A DNA stretch of 64,000 nt from a bacterium (GTDB taxonomy: Bacteria; Zhuqueibacterota; Zhuqueibacteria; Oleimicrobiales; Geothermoviventaceae), in NCBI GenBank assembly GCA_028275345.1, contig JAPWUV010000002.1, forward strand, positions 124,001 to 188,000, written 5' to 3'. The position numbers were made by a program, and so were the translations under genes. Below are positions 20,792 through 29,009 of the stretch, piece after piece. Position 1 is the first letter of the stretch; each line of letters begins with the position of its first letter. The notes beneath the pieces were generated by a model. That model did not search any database. It had not been told where the DNA came from and saw nothing but the letters and a program-made list of their open reading frames with translations.

Positions 20792-21289
20792 TCACACCGG
20801 CGGTATCCTGGGGGCATCTTGCCGGACCCGTTTCGGGACGAGCGATTTGAGCAAGCCGGCGGGTGAGTACAGTCCGCAACCGAGAGGCACCTTGTCCCAG
20901 GCTACGATGACGAAGCCGGGGTCGAGGTCAAACCTCCGCACGATGGTTTGCCCGCGGAGGAAGGCTTGGGCACCGTCGCGGTCGAGGTGCGCGATGTTGC
21001 GAGTAGCCACCCGTCCGAACACCTGGATGGCATAGGTGGACGGTTTGAGGCCGAGGTTGGTGTACGTCGCCAGGCGCATGCCAAGCGTGTGCGGCGAGAG
21101 TTCCGAGGCCAGCCACAGATGTTCCGAACGGCGGATGATCCAGACGTTGCGACCGCGGAGGAAAAGCTCGTAGGCCGAGAATTCCTCCCCGGGTACGCCA
21201 AACCGTTCCGAAAAGAGGCGGAGGATGGTCCCCCGCTCCTCAGGACTTGCCAATCTTAGCGATGTAGAAGGCCCACGAGTCGATGTCAT
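20792..21289 (-). CDS. PUA-like RNA-binding protein, RsmF C-terminal-domain type
   Basis: The product resembles the C-terminal PUA-like domain attached to RsmF-type RNA methyltransferases: WLASELSPHTLGMRLATYTNLGLKPSTYA, then the HLDRDGAQAFLRGQ block and WDKVPLGCGLYSPAGLLKSLVPKRVR. Here it is a separate frame beginning inside the end of the methyltransferase gene, an overlap of up to 50 bases, so translation is probably coupled. The start is uncertain: the ATG at 21289 opens the frame, and the TTG at 21253 gives a shorter 153-residue form. Neither has a strong ribosome site. It may help present rRNA or tRNA to the methyltransferase; that is inference. Confidence 0.72.
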   Translation of the reverse strand: MTSTRGPSTSLRLASPEERGTILRLFSERFGVPGEEFSAYELFLRGRNVWIIRRSEHLWLASELSPHTLGMRLATYTNLGLKPSTYAIQVFGRVATRNIAHLDRDGAQAFLRGQTIVRRFDLDPGFVIVAWDKVPLGCGLYSPAGLLKSLVPKRVRQDAPRIPPV

Positions 21290-22151
21290 GGGGATAGAAC
21301 CGTCGTGTGTGTATCACTTGGGGATGATAGTGTTCTCCTCGCCATTGGAGGAGGCCTTCCCTACCCGCGGGCAAGCTCAGGGGAAGAACTTGCGCGGACG
21401 GTCGTTTTTCAAGCAGCCGGCTCACAACCCGCTCGTTCTCCTCCGGCGCCAGCGTGCAGGTGGAGTAGACCAGGATCCCGCCAGGCTTCAGCAGATCGAA
21501 CGCACGGAGAATAAGTTGCTGCTGGATGCGGCTCATCCGCTCCACCTGGTGGGGGAAGCGACCCAGCGGCGGAGCCAAGCCCCGACGCCACGCACCCAGC
21601 CCCGAGCACGGAGCGTCGAGAAGAACCCGATCGAACTGGTACCTCTTGGGAATGGCCTGGGCGGGCCCGATGCGGATGAGTGCGTTCAGCACGCCCAACC
21701 GCTCAAGATTGCTCTTCAATGCGGAGATCCGATCCAGAGCCACGTCATTGGCCACGATGAGCCCCTCATTGCCCATTTGGGCTGCGAGCTGCGAGGTCTT
21801 CCCGCCTGGCGCCGCACACATGTCCAGTACCAATTCGCCCGGCTGGGGGTCCAGCTCCAGCCCGGGGAACGTCGAGGTTAGGCCCTGCGGGTGATAGTAG
21901 CCCAGGTGGTACTCCACCTGGCCTCCAAGGGAAGGAAGGCCTTCCACGCGCCACACGAGGGGGTTCAGTGCTTCCTCGAAAACGGCTGCACCCAGTTGAA
22001 GTAGGCGCAGGCGAAGCTCCTCCGGGCTGATCTTGAGGGTATTCACGCGAATGTGGACGGGCACTGGCCTTTCCAATGCCTCGAGAAAGGCCTCGAATGC
22101 CGGGATGATGTCCCGGTAACGCTCGTACGCCTCGAAGATCGGATCAACCAC
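21240..22151 (-). CDS. RsmB/NOP family RNA m5C methyltransferase
   Basis: This is a SAM-dependent RNA cytosine-5 methyltransferase. Visible motifs are the SAM site VLDMCAAPGGKTSQLA, the DAPCSGLG loop with the product-release Cys, and VYSTCTLAPEENE with the catalytic Cys. An N-terminal segment with HIRVNTLKISPEEL matches the family. I place the start at the GTG at 22151 because GGGGAAGG lies just ahead and the protein then starts VVDPIFEAYERYRD. An ATG at 22205 with GGAGAAGGG is the alternative, adding 18 residues. It overlaps the downstream PUA-like gene. The target (16S rRNA or tRNA) cannot be told. Confidence 0.9.
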   Translation of the reverse strand: MVDPIFEAYERYRDIIPAFEAFLEALERPVPVHIRVNTLKISPEELRLRLLQLGAAVFEEALNPLVWRVEGLPSLGGQVEYHLGYYHPQGLTSTFPGLELDPQPGELVLDMCAAPGGKTSQLAAQMGNEGLIVANDVALDRISALKSNLERLGVLNALIRIGPAQAIPKRYQFDRVLLDAPCSGLGAWRRGLAPPLGRFPHQVERMSRIQQQLILRAFDLLKPGGILVYSTCTLAPEENERVVSRLLEKRPSAQVLPLSLPAGREGLLQWRGEHYHPQVIHTRRFYPHDIDSWAFYIAKIGKS

Positions 22152-22205
22152 CGTGGCCTTCCCCGGATGAGTGAGTCCGCTGCGACAAAAGTAAGAAATC
22201 GCCAT

Positions 22206-22506
22206 CCCTTCTCCAAGGTCCGTCCAGTGCGGGCAGGGAGGACGGGATTCGCCGCGGCGAGCGTCCACCCCCGACGCGAAGAGAGGTGGCGGATCGCCGC
22301 GGCAAGGATTAAACGGCCTCGGCGAAGGCATGGCGCGGATCCGGCTTTGCTGGTTCGTGGCGAAGGAATGGTTGGCGGGGGTCGACGACCCGCGGGGCCA
22401 GCTCGTCCCTCCGGACCGAAGCCTGGCTTGCGAATTTGCGATGTTTTGGGTAGCTTCGGCTGGAAGGAGGCAAATCAGGATTCATTGGAGTGGCTGCGAG
22501 ACGGAC
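22206..22506 (+). promoter_or_regulatory. divergent intergenic region, possible CDF promoter
   Basis: This stretch separates two divergent genes. A candidate plus-strand promoter is TTGCGA (22428-22433), a 17-base spacer and TAGCTT (22451-22456). The match to consensus is modest. The open frame through here looks like a non-coding extension of the CDF gene. Confidence 0.35.
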
Positions 22507-23673
22507 ATGCGTGTGGGACTCAAAAACTGGCTTTCGTCGCCCTCGCTCTCGGAGGAAGAGCGGCGCTGGCGGGTCGCCGCTACCGAAGGCTGGGTGAGCA
22601 CCATTGTCAATTTCCTTCTTACGGCGCTCAAAATCGTGGCGAGCCTCATCAGCGGCTCGGTAGCCCTCCTGGCTGAATCTTTCCACAGCCTTTCGGACGT
22701 GGTGACCTCAGTGATCATCATCCTGGCGTATCGGCTCGCTAAAAAGCCCTCGGACGAAGAACATCCTTTCGGCCACGGGCGGGCGGAACAGGCTGCTACG
22801 CTGGTCGTGGCCGTGCTCCTCATCGTCGCCGGGTATGAACTGGGAAAGTCTTCGGTGGGCCGTATCCTGCACCCGGTCCCGGTGGATGCGTCGGTCTGGG
22901 TCATGTCGCTGGTGGCCCTGAGCGTGGTGGTGAAGGAGCTGCTGGCTCAGTTCTCTCACCGCTTGGCTCGCATGATCGATTCCCAGGCGCTGGAGGCGGA
23001 CACTTGGCACCACCGCAGCGACGCCCTCGCCTCTCTGCTGGTTCTCGTGGCGCTGCTTCTTTCGAGGCACGGAGCCTCTCGAGCTGACGGGGTGGCTGGC
23101 CTTCTCGTCTCGGGGCTCATCGTGTACGTAGGCGCGAAGATCGCGCGCGAGGCCGTGAGCGAACTGATGGGTCATGCGCCGTCAGCTGCCCTTGTGGACG
23201 AGATCAAGGGAATCGCGATGCAGCACCAGGAAGTACTGGATGCGCACGATGTGATCGTCCACCAGTACGGGCGCAAAAAGATCGTGTCGCTTCACATCGG
23301 GCTGCAGAAGGATACCCCGTTGGACCGTTCCCACAGCATTGCGGAGGAAGTGGAAGCCAGCGTGAGTCGGCGACTGGGGGTCCACACGACGGTTCACGTG
23401 GACCCCATGGCTGAGGGCGAGGAGTTGGACCAGATCCGGGCCGTCTTGAAGGAGTTCGCGAAGCGGAACCCGTGGCTCCTCTCTTTTCACGACGTCCGGC
23501 TACGTCCCGCAGGGGAGGGCATTAACGACCTCATCCTCGATTTGGTGGTGGCGCGGGATTTCCGGCGTACCCAGCTGCAAGCGGAGGTTGATGCCTTGGT
23601 GCGTCACCTCCGCGAGACCTTTCCCAACTTGCGCCACGTCGATATTCAGATGGAGCCCCCCTTTGCACGGTGA
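22507..23673 (+). CDS. cation diffusion facilitator transporter with doubled C-terminal domain
   Basis: The product is a CDF metal/proton antiporter. Metal-site motifs of the HxxxD type are visible in FHSLSDVV of the second membrane helix and WHHRSDAL of the fifth, with HPFGHGRAEQ between. About six hydrophobic segments lie in the first 210 residues. The tail is long. A first ferredoxin-like domain ends HVDPM, and a second segment with the same closing pattern (SFHDVRLRP ... HVDIQMEPP) follows, giving 388 residues instead of the usual 300. The ATG at 22507 follows a weak ribosome site; the longer open frame upstream looks non-coding. It likely exports Zn, Fe or Mn. Confidence 0.88.
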   Translation: MRVGLKNWLSSPSLSEEERRWRVAATEGWVSTIVNFLLTALKIVASLISGSVALLAESFHSLSDVVTSVIIILAYRLAKKPSDEEHPFGHGRAEQAATLVVAVLLIVAGYELGKSSVGRILHPVPVDASVWVMSLVALSVVVKELLAQFSHRLARMIDSQALEADTWHHRSDALASLLVLVALLLSRHGASRADGVAGLLVSGLIVYVGAKIAREAVSELMGHAPSAALVDEIKGIAMQHQEVLDAHDVIVHQYGRKKIVSLHIGLQKDTPLDRSHSIAEEVEASVSRRLGVHTTVHVDPMAEGEELDQIRAVLKEFAKRNPWLLSFHDVRLRPAGEGINDLILDLVVARDFRRTQLQAEVDALVRHLRETFPNLRHVDIQMEPPFAR

Positions 23674-23677
23674 AGGC

Positions 23678-25009
23678 TCACGGTCGAGGGACGCTCAGCG
23701 CATTGGGAAGCGGCGGGAAAGGCCATCCGGAGGAAGAGTAGAGGAGGGGCGGTCGCACCTGCAAGGTTGCCAACTCGGCGAGGAAGCGATCCCGCACCGC
23801 GCGGAAGTCGGCCATTGCCGTCTGGGGCAGAGGCTCCCCCGTTACGCGTTGCAGCCGCAGTGGATTGATGGGACGCCCATTCTCGTAAAAGGCGTAATGC
23901 AGATGGGGGCCGGTTGCGATGCCTGTCTGCCCCACGTATCCAATGACCTCGTTCTGCGCCACGTGCACCCCTTTGCGGATGCCGGGAGCGAAGGCGCTCA
24001 GGTGCCCGTACAGCGTTTCGTAGCGGGAATTGGCATGCCGGATGCGGACATAGTTGCCGAGTCCGTTGCTCCAGCCCGCGTCCACGACCACACCCGCCCC
24101 CGTCGCCACAACCGGGGTGCCCTCCGGGGCGGCGAAGTCAACAGCGTAGTGCGGCTGGATCCGTTTGAAAATGGGGTGGAAGCGCGCCCCCGTGAAACGC
24201 GAAGTGATTCTGCGGTAGTTCAGGGGGCTCTTCAGAAAACTCTTCTGGAAGGAACGTCCCTGCTCGTCGTAATAACCTGACTTTCCAGGTGATCCTTCGA
24301 AATAGATTGCCGAGTAGACTTTTCGGCCCAGCACGTACTGCGCTGCCAAGATTCTCTCAGTCTGAAGGGGGACATTTCCAGCTTCTGTCACGGCGCATTT
24401 CACCTCGTAGATCACGCGGAACTGGTCCCCTGGCTGCGGATCCACAAAGAAGTCGATGTCCCACTGGAAAATGTCCGAGAATAGCATCACGAGCTCGGGG
24501 TCTGCGCCCCGGCTGAGGAAGGCGTCGTACAAAGTGGTTTGGACAGTACCGGAGAGACGGCGAACCTCCGTGATCGTGGGGGCTTCTTCGGTGAAAGGCA
24601 CCCAGCGATCCCCCTGCCGACGCACTCCCACCGACCTCCACGACTGCGGCCGGTAGAGCAGACCCTCGATCTCTTTCGAGGGACCGAGAAGAAGACCGAG
24701 CTGGGAACCTGCCAACAGCGTTTTGACGCTCTGGACCTCGTCAAAAGCCCTGACGAGCTGGTTTCGCCGGTCCGGTTCAAGGCCCCGGGCGCTCAGCAGT
24801 CCGTCAAGAGTTTGCCCCCAGCGCAGGCTCACCCACACCGTATCCAGCTTGCCGCTTCCCCCATCGGCGGATGGCAGGGCTGTGGATGGTAGTCGATGCT
24901 CGCTCTGGCGTGCGCGCTGACAGGAAAAAGCGACGAAGCAAGACACAGCGCAAAGGAGGGCGGCAAGAAGCAACTTCCGGCCAGGCTGCGGCGGTGAGAC
25001 GAGTTGCAT
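23678..25009 (-). CDS. M23 family murein metalloendopeptidase
   Basis: The 443-residue product resembles MepM-like peptidoglycan DD-endopeptidases. A hydrophobic signal region spans about residues 11-30 and contains Cys residues that could be lipidated. An OapA/LysM-like central region follows. The LytM domain has zinc ligands His287 and Asp291 (HYAVD) and the HLH motif at residues 369-371 (GPHLHY). The ATG at 25009 has GAGGAG ahead; the frame runs on to 25114 but would cross the tRNA-Phe gene. It converges with the CDF gene, four bases apart. Presumed role: cutting cross-links for wall growth. Confidence 0.92.
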   Translation of the reverse strand: MQLVSPPQPGRKLLLAALLCAVSCFVAFSCQRARQSEHRLPSTALPSADGGSGKLDTVWVSLRWGQTLDGLLSARGLEPDRRNQLVRAFDEVQSVKTLLAGSQLGLLLGPSKEIEGLLYRPQSWRSVGVRRQGDRWVPFTEEAPTITEVRRLSGTVQTTLYDAFLSRGADPELVMLFSDIFQWDIDFFVDPQPGDQFRVIYEVKCAVTEAGNVPLQTERILAAQYVLGRKVYSAIYFEGSPGKSGYYDEQGRSFQKSFLKSPLNYRRITSRFTGARFHPIFKRIQPHYAVDFAAPEGTPVVATGAGVVVDAGWSNGLGNYVRIRHANSRYETLYGHLSAFAPGIRKGVHVAQNEVIGYVGQTGIATGPHLHYAFYENGRPINPLRLQRVTGEPLPQTAMADFRAVRDRFLAELATLQVRPPLLYSSSGWPFPPLPNALSVPRP

Positions 25010-25058
25010 CCGTCTCCTCGGCAAGATCTGTGCGAGCAGGTTCCGGGCAGAAGCGAGA

Positions 25059-25080
25059 AAGGGGTCGAATTCGACCCCTT
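25059..25080. terminator. 22-base perfect palindrome downstream of tRNA-Phe
   Basis: A perfect inverted repeat of two 11-base halves (AAGGGGTCGAA and its complement) starts five bases past the 3' end of tRNA-Phe. On the minus strand it is followed only by a weak T-rich stretch (TCTCGC). It may be a terminator or processing signal, though a perfect palindrome without a loop is unusual for one. Confidence 0.5.
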
Positions 25081-25084
25081 GAAG

Positions 25085-25157
<73 letters not shown>

Positions 25158-25170
25158 TGAACCGCCGGAG

Positions 25171-25198
25171 AATATACAAACCCGGCCAACAAAGTCAA
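25171..25198 (-). promoter_or_regulatory. sigma70-type promoter of tRNA-Phe
   Basis: On the minus strand TTGACT (25198-25193), a 16-base spacer and TATATT (25176-25171) lie 14 bases ahead of the tRNA. Boxes and spacer length are identical to those of the tRNA-Met promoter. Confidence 0.8.
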
Positions 25199-25519
25199 GG
25201 GGAAAATCCCGGCTTGCGTGGCCCGGCACAAGCCGTCCGGAAGCACGGGTTCCATGCGGCATGGCGCCGAAAAGGAACATGCCTTGCCGTTGGGAGTGGA
25301 TGAGCGGAAGAAACCGCTTCGTCCCGCACACACTGGTTCTCTTTGCCGCCTCGAGAAGCTCAGGCCGATCCGTTCAACGAGACGAGGGGCTTTGCGGCTC
25401 CACACTGGTGCGTCGTCCGGGAAGTCGGGCAACGGCAATTCCCCACTGCAACTTTACCGGGGAGAGATTGCGGGTGCGGTTCCCGCATCATTTGACCGAA
25501 TGCCCGTGGGAAGCATCCC
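25199..25519. other. 321-base gap between thrB and the tRNA-Phe promoter
   Basis: Frames here give arginine- and serine-rich translations with no protein-like pattern. I see no RNA gene and no terminator for thrB. Confidence 0.5.
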
Positions 25520-26536
25520 CTACAAGGCGTTCCCTCGCTCGATTCGCTCGCGATTTTCCCCGTGGACTTGTTTCAGGAGCTGTGGTCCGGCGAAGGTCTT
25601 CCGATCGCGCCATTTCGGCGAGACGACTCGCACGCCCCTGCGATCCACGCGGGTGACGAATGCCACGGCGTTGCAGCCAAAGGCGGCGAAAGCCTCCTTC
25701 ATGGAGCAAGCGACGCGTTGGGCGATGAGCTCGTCGTCGGCGACGGCGAAGATGGCCGGTCCTGCGCCGCTGATCGAGCAGGCCAGCGCGCCAGCCTCCA
25801 GAGCCTTCTCCTTCACGTGGTAGAAGCCGGGGATGAGATGGGCCCGAACCGGTTCCACAATCTCGTCCTTGATCGCCGCGGCGAAGTCCCGGACGGAGCC
25901 TCTGTAGGCTGCCGCCACCATGGTGGCGAGCCGAGCCGAGTTAGCCATCGAGGCCGACAGGGGTACCCGCTCGGGAAGGATCTGTCGGGCGTGCCGGGTG
26001 ATCACCTTGAGGGAGGGCAGGGCCAGTACCAGGCGCAGCCTGCGTGGTACCGGAAGCCTCTCCCAGTGGGAAGGGTCCTCGTTCACCAAAACCATGCCGC
26101 CGAAGGTGCAGGGTGCCACGTTGTCCGCATGAATTCCGCTCACGGCCGCCTCGGCTTCGAGGGCGGCGCGGAAAGCCAGCTCCTTGTTTTCCCGGCCGAA
26201 CAGGCAGCAAACTGCCCAGGCCCCGGCAACGGCACTAGCGGCGCTTCCACCGAGACCGCTTCCAATGGGTAAACCCTTGTGGAGGTGCAGGTTCACCCCT
26301 TCCTTCCGCCCGAGCAAACGGAGTGCAGCCTTGGCCGCGAGCGAGGCGGTGTTCTGCTCCGGGTCCGTCGGGATGCCATCGGTGAGGCCGGTGACGCTGG
26401 CGAGAGTCACCCTTCCTGTAGGGGTGATTTCGGCGAGCAACGCGTCACCGAGTCCGCTGATGGCTACACCCAAGTGGTCGAATCCCGGCCCGAGATTGGC
26501 CACCGTCGCGGGGGCGAAGACCTGTACCCTTTCCAT
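25520..26536 (-). CDS. thrB: homoserine kinase
   Basis: ThrB phosphorylates L-homoserine in threonine synthesis. The product is a GHMP kinase of 338 residues. FAPATVANLGPGFDHLG near the N terminus and the ATP-binding loop PIGSGLGGSAAS at residues 90-101 are diagnostic, and the C-terminal ACSISGAGPAIFA glycine-rich motif is present. It starts two bases after thrC ends, so the two form an operon for the last two steps of threonine synthesis. Confidence 0.95.
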   Translation of the reverse strand: MERVQVFAPATVANLGPGFDHLGVAISGLGDALLAEITPTGRVTLASVTGLTDGIPTDPEQNTASLAAKAALRLLGRKEGVNLHLHKGLPIGSGLGGSAASAVAGAWAVCCLFGRENKELAFRAALEAEAAVSGIHADNVAPCTFGGMVLVNEDPSHWERLPVPRRLRLVLALPSLKVITRHARQILPERVPLSASMANSARLATMVAAAYRGSVRDFAAAIKDEIVEPVRAHLIPGFYHVKEKALEAGALACSISGAGPAIFAVADDELIAQRVACSMKEAFAAFGCNAVAFVTRVDRRGVRVVSPKWRDRKTFAGPQLLKQVHGENRERIERGNAL

Positions 26537-26538
26537 GG

Positions 26539-27810
26539 CTACCTCTCCCTTTGCAGAACTCGCTCGACAAGCTTGCGCAGATCAACTTCGCTGGCGGGCA
26601 ACGTGGTTCGGTTGTCGAGGTCTTGGGCGCGTCGGAGGACGGCGTCCGGATCCTTGAGCAGGTTTCCGGTCAGTACAGCTACCACCCGTTGCTTCGGCCC
26701 AATGATCCCCCGGCTCCGCAACTTGCGAACGCCGGCCAGTGCTGCGGCCGAAGCTGGTTCACAGCCGAGGCCACAGGCATCGATGGCGCCCTTGGCTTCA
26801 AGGATCTCCACGTCCGTCACTTGTTCCACAACTCCCTCGGAGGACCGCACGGCCCTCACCGCCCTCTCGAAGCTCGCTGGTGAGCCGATGCGGATGGCGG
26901 TTGCGATCGTCTCCGCCTTCACCTCGACGCGCTGGGCGAATCCGAGTTGAAAGCTGCGGTAGAAGGGGTTGGCCCCTTCCGCCTGGATGGCAGCTAGGCG
27001 AGGCATTCGCTTCGTGAACCCCCAGCTCTGCAGCTCCTCGAAGGCCTTGCCGTAGGCGCTGATGTTGCCCAGGTTTCCCGCTGGGAGCACCACCCAGTCC
27101 GGAACGTCCCAACCGAATCCTTCTGCGATTTCGAAGGCAGCCGTCTTCTGTCCCTCAATGCGGAACGGATTCACAGAATTCAGTAAGGCGATCCGGTGGT
27201 CGTCGGCCAGACGCATCGCCAGGCGGAGGGCTTCGTCGAAATCGCCTGTGATCTCCACGATGAAGGCGCCGAAGGCGAGGGTTTGGATCATCTTGCCGAG
27301 GGCCACTTTCCCCTGAGGTGCGAGCACGAGAACCGGTAGACCCCCGAGCGCCCCGTACGCGGCCAGAGAGGCAGCGGTGTTGCCCGTGGAGGCGCAGAGG
27401 AGCGCACGGTAGCCCAGTCGCCGTGCCACTCCTACGGCCACTGTCATTCCGCGGTCTTTGAATGAACCAGTGGGGTTCATGCCTTCGTGTTTCAGCCAGA
27501 GCTCTTCGACCCCAGCAAAATGGGAGATGGCGGGATGGCGAAATAGCGGGGTGTTGCCCTCGCGGAGACTCAGCGCCGGATCCGGAGCTTCCGGCAGGAT
27601 GAGCTCCCGGAACCGCCAGACCCCTGGGAAAGGATCGTTCGCTGCGGACGGAGGACGGAGCCTGGCCCCGAAGATCTCGGCGAGCTTTTGAGCCGGGACG
27701 GGAGGAGGATCATGGCGGACGTCCAGAAGGGATCCGCAGGTGCAGGTACTGCGGAAGGATTCCAGAGGGAATGTGGAGCTACAACGAGGGCATTGAAGTC
27801 TTGAGCCCAT
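26539..27810 (-). CDS. thrC: threonine synthase
   Basis: ThrC converts O-phosphohomoserine to threonine with pyridoxal phosphate. The PLP lysine is Lys118 in GSFKDRGM. STGNTAASLAAYG and the PAGNLGNISAYGKAFEEL phosphate-binding region are present. An N-terminal zinc-ribbon-like segment (CPRC at residues 7-10, CTCG near residue 24) matches the group of threonine synthases that begin with such a ribbon. The 423-residue protein is full length. It is the first gene of the thrC-thrB pair. Confidence 0.95.
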   Translation of the reverse strand: MGSRLQCPRCSSTFPLESFRSTCTCGSLLDVRHDPPPVPAQKLAEIFGARLRPPSAANDPFPGVWRFRELILPEAPDPALSLREGNTPLFRHPAISHFAGVEELWLKHEGMNPTGSFKDRGMTVAVGVARRLGYRALLCASTGNTAASLAAYGALGGLPVLVLAPQGKVALGKMIQTLAFGAFIVEITGDFDEALRLAMRLADDHRIALLNSVNPFRIEGQKTAAFEIAEGFGWDVPDWVVLPAGNLGNISAYGKAFEELQSWGFTKRMPRLAAIQAEGANPFYRSFQLGFAQRVEVKAETIATAIRIGSPASFERAVRAVRSSEGVVEQVTDVEILEAKGAIDACGLGCEPASAAALAGVRKLRSRGIIGPKQRVVAVLTGNLLKDPDAVLRRAQDLDNRTTLPASEVDLRKLVERVLQRER

Positions 27811-28255
27811 GGCCGACCTCGAAGAGCTATGTTGGGAAGTTTCTCGGTTGAGGGATCAGCTCGTGAGGACGACCCGGCTCACGGTGGACTTAGCTCCTGT
27901 CCGGGTCGTCTGGAAGGTGGGAGTTCCTGTGGTGGAAGTCGAGCGCGCGGCACTTGCCCGACGCGGACCTCTCACAGCCCCCGCGACCGGGCACTTGCTC
28001 AGAACGGAATTTGTGTAGCCACGAAGGAGCATCTCGTGCGCCGCAGCTTTTTTCTCCGGAGGTCGGATCCATACTACAAAATTTCATCGGCAACATCAAG
28101 CGATTTTTTACCTCCCTTTGCCTCCCGCCAATGGGAAATAGCTTGCAATTCGTCTCTCGCTTTTGGAGATTATGGCGAGCCATTGGAGCGCAGGCGCAGC
28201 CCTTTCCGGTCTGGGCGCTCGTGAGCCGTGAACAGGATCGAGGGGTGGGCTGATC
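27811..28255. other. 445-base divergent region between thrC and the rhomboid gene
   Basis: No protein-like frame is present. Positions 28040-28160 are clearly richer in A and T than the surroundings, as expected for promoters. The best candidate is on the minus strand and is listed separately. Confidence 0.5.
28071..28099 (-). promoter_or_regulatory. candidate promoter of thrC-thrB
   Basis: On the minus strand TTGATG (28099-28094), a 17-base spacer and TAGTAT (28076-28071) form a good sigma70 match. It would give a 5' leader of about 250 bases before the thrC start. Confidence 0.45.
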
Positions 28256-28966
28256 ATGTTTCCCCTTCGCGACAACGTCCCGTCTCGCAGCTGGCCGGTG
28301 ATGAATGTGTTCCTCATTGCCTGCAATCTGCTCATCTTCCTGTACGAGGTCTCCCTTGGGCCTCGGCTGCAGGATTTCCTGATGACCTTCGGGGTCGTGC
28401 CGGCCAAGATCCTCTATCTCACGCGGGAGGAACCGGGTAATCTCCGTGAGATCATCCTGCCTTTCTTCACCTCGATGTTTCTCCACGGGGGTTGGTTCCA
28501 TGTGATCAGTAACATGTGGTTCCTGTGGATCTTCGGTGACAACGTGGAGGACAGACTGGGCCATTTCCGTTACCTGGTGTTCTACATCCTCTGCGGGCTT
28601 GTGGCGGGCTGGGTGCACTACGCTGTGAACCCCACCTCCGGCGTCCCCACCGTCGGGGCCAGCGGTGCGATATCCGGGGTAATGGGTGCGTACTACATGC
28701 TGTACCCAAGAGCAAGAGTATTGACCCTATTGCCCCTCTTCGTATTCGTGGAGATCATTGAGGTGCCCGCGTTCTTCTTCCTCGGTTTTTGGTTTGTGAT
28801 GCAGCTGCTGCAGGGCATGTTTTCCCTTGCCATGGTAGACACCATGTCCGGCGGGGTTGCCTGGTGGGCGCACGCCGGAGGCTTTGCCGCTGGGGCTGTT
28901 CTGGTGTTTGTGTTCAAACGGCGCAGTTACCGGGGCGTCTATCGAGATCAGTACTGGCCGTGGTGA
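28256..28966 (+). CDS. rhomboid family intramembrane serine protease
   Basis: The product is a 236-residue membrane protease with about six hydrophobic segments. The catalytic pair is visible as Ser136 in VGASGAISG and His206 in WWAHAGGFAAG. The WFHVISNMWFLWIFGDNVED loop matches the family. Rhomboids cut substrate transmembrane helices within the bilayer; targets here are unknown. It is the first of three consecutive protease genes. The ATG at 28256 is preceded by GAGGGGTGGG. Confidence 0.95.
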   Translation: MFPLRDNVPSRSWPVMNVFLIACNLLIFLYEVSLGPRLQDFLMTFGVVPAKILYLTREEPGNLREIILPFFTSMFLHGGWFHVISNMWFLWIFGDNVEDRLGHFRYLVFYILCGLVAGWVHYAVNPTSGVPTVGASGAISGVMGAYYMLYPRARVLTLLPLFVFVEIIEVPAFFFLGFWFVMQLLQGMFSLAMVDTMSGGVAWWAHAGGFAAGAVLVFVFKRRSYRGVYRDQYWPW

Positions 28967-29009
28967 CGGTGGAGAGTCCAGCATGGTGGGACTAGCGCGA
29001 GGGTGAGGG

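Noticed and set aside
27809-28018. 69-codon plus-strand frame between thrC and the rhomboid gene
   Set aside because: It begins with a coiled-coil-like stretch, but there is no ribosome site or homologue I know, and it covers the divergent control region.
28143-28173. Possible rhomboid promoter TTGCAA with GATTAT
   Set aside because: The spacer is 19 bases and the -10 match is poor.
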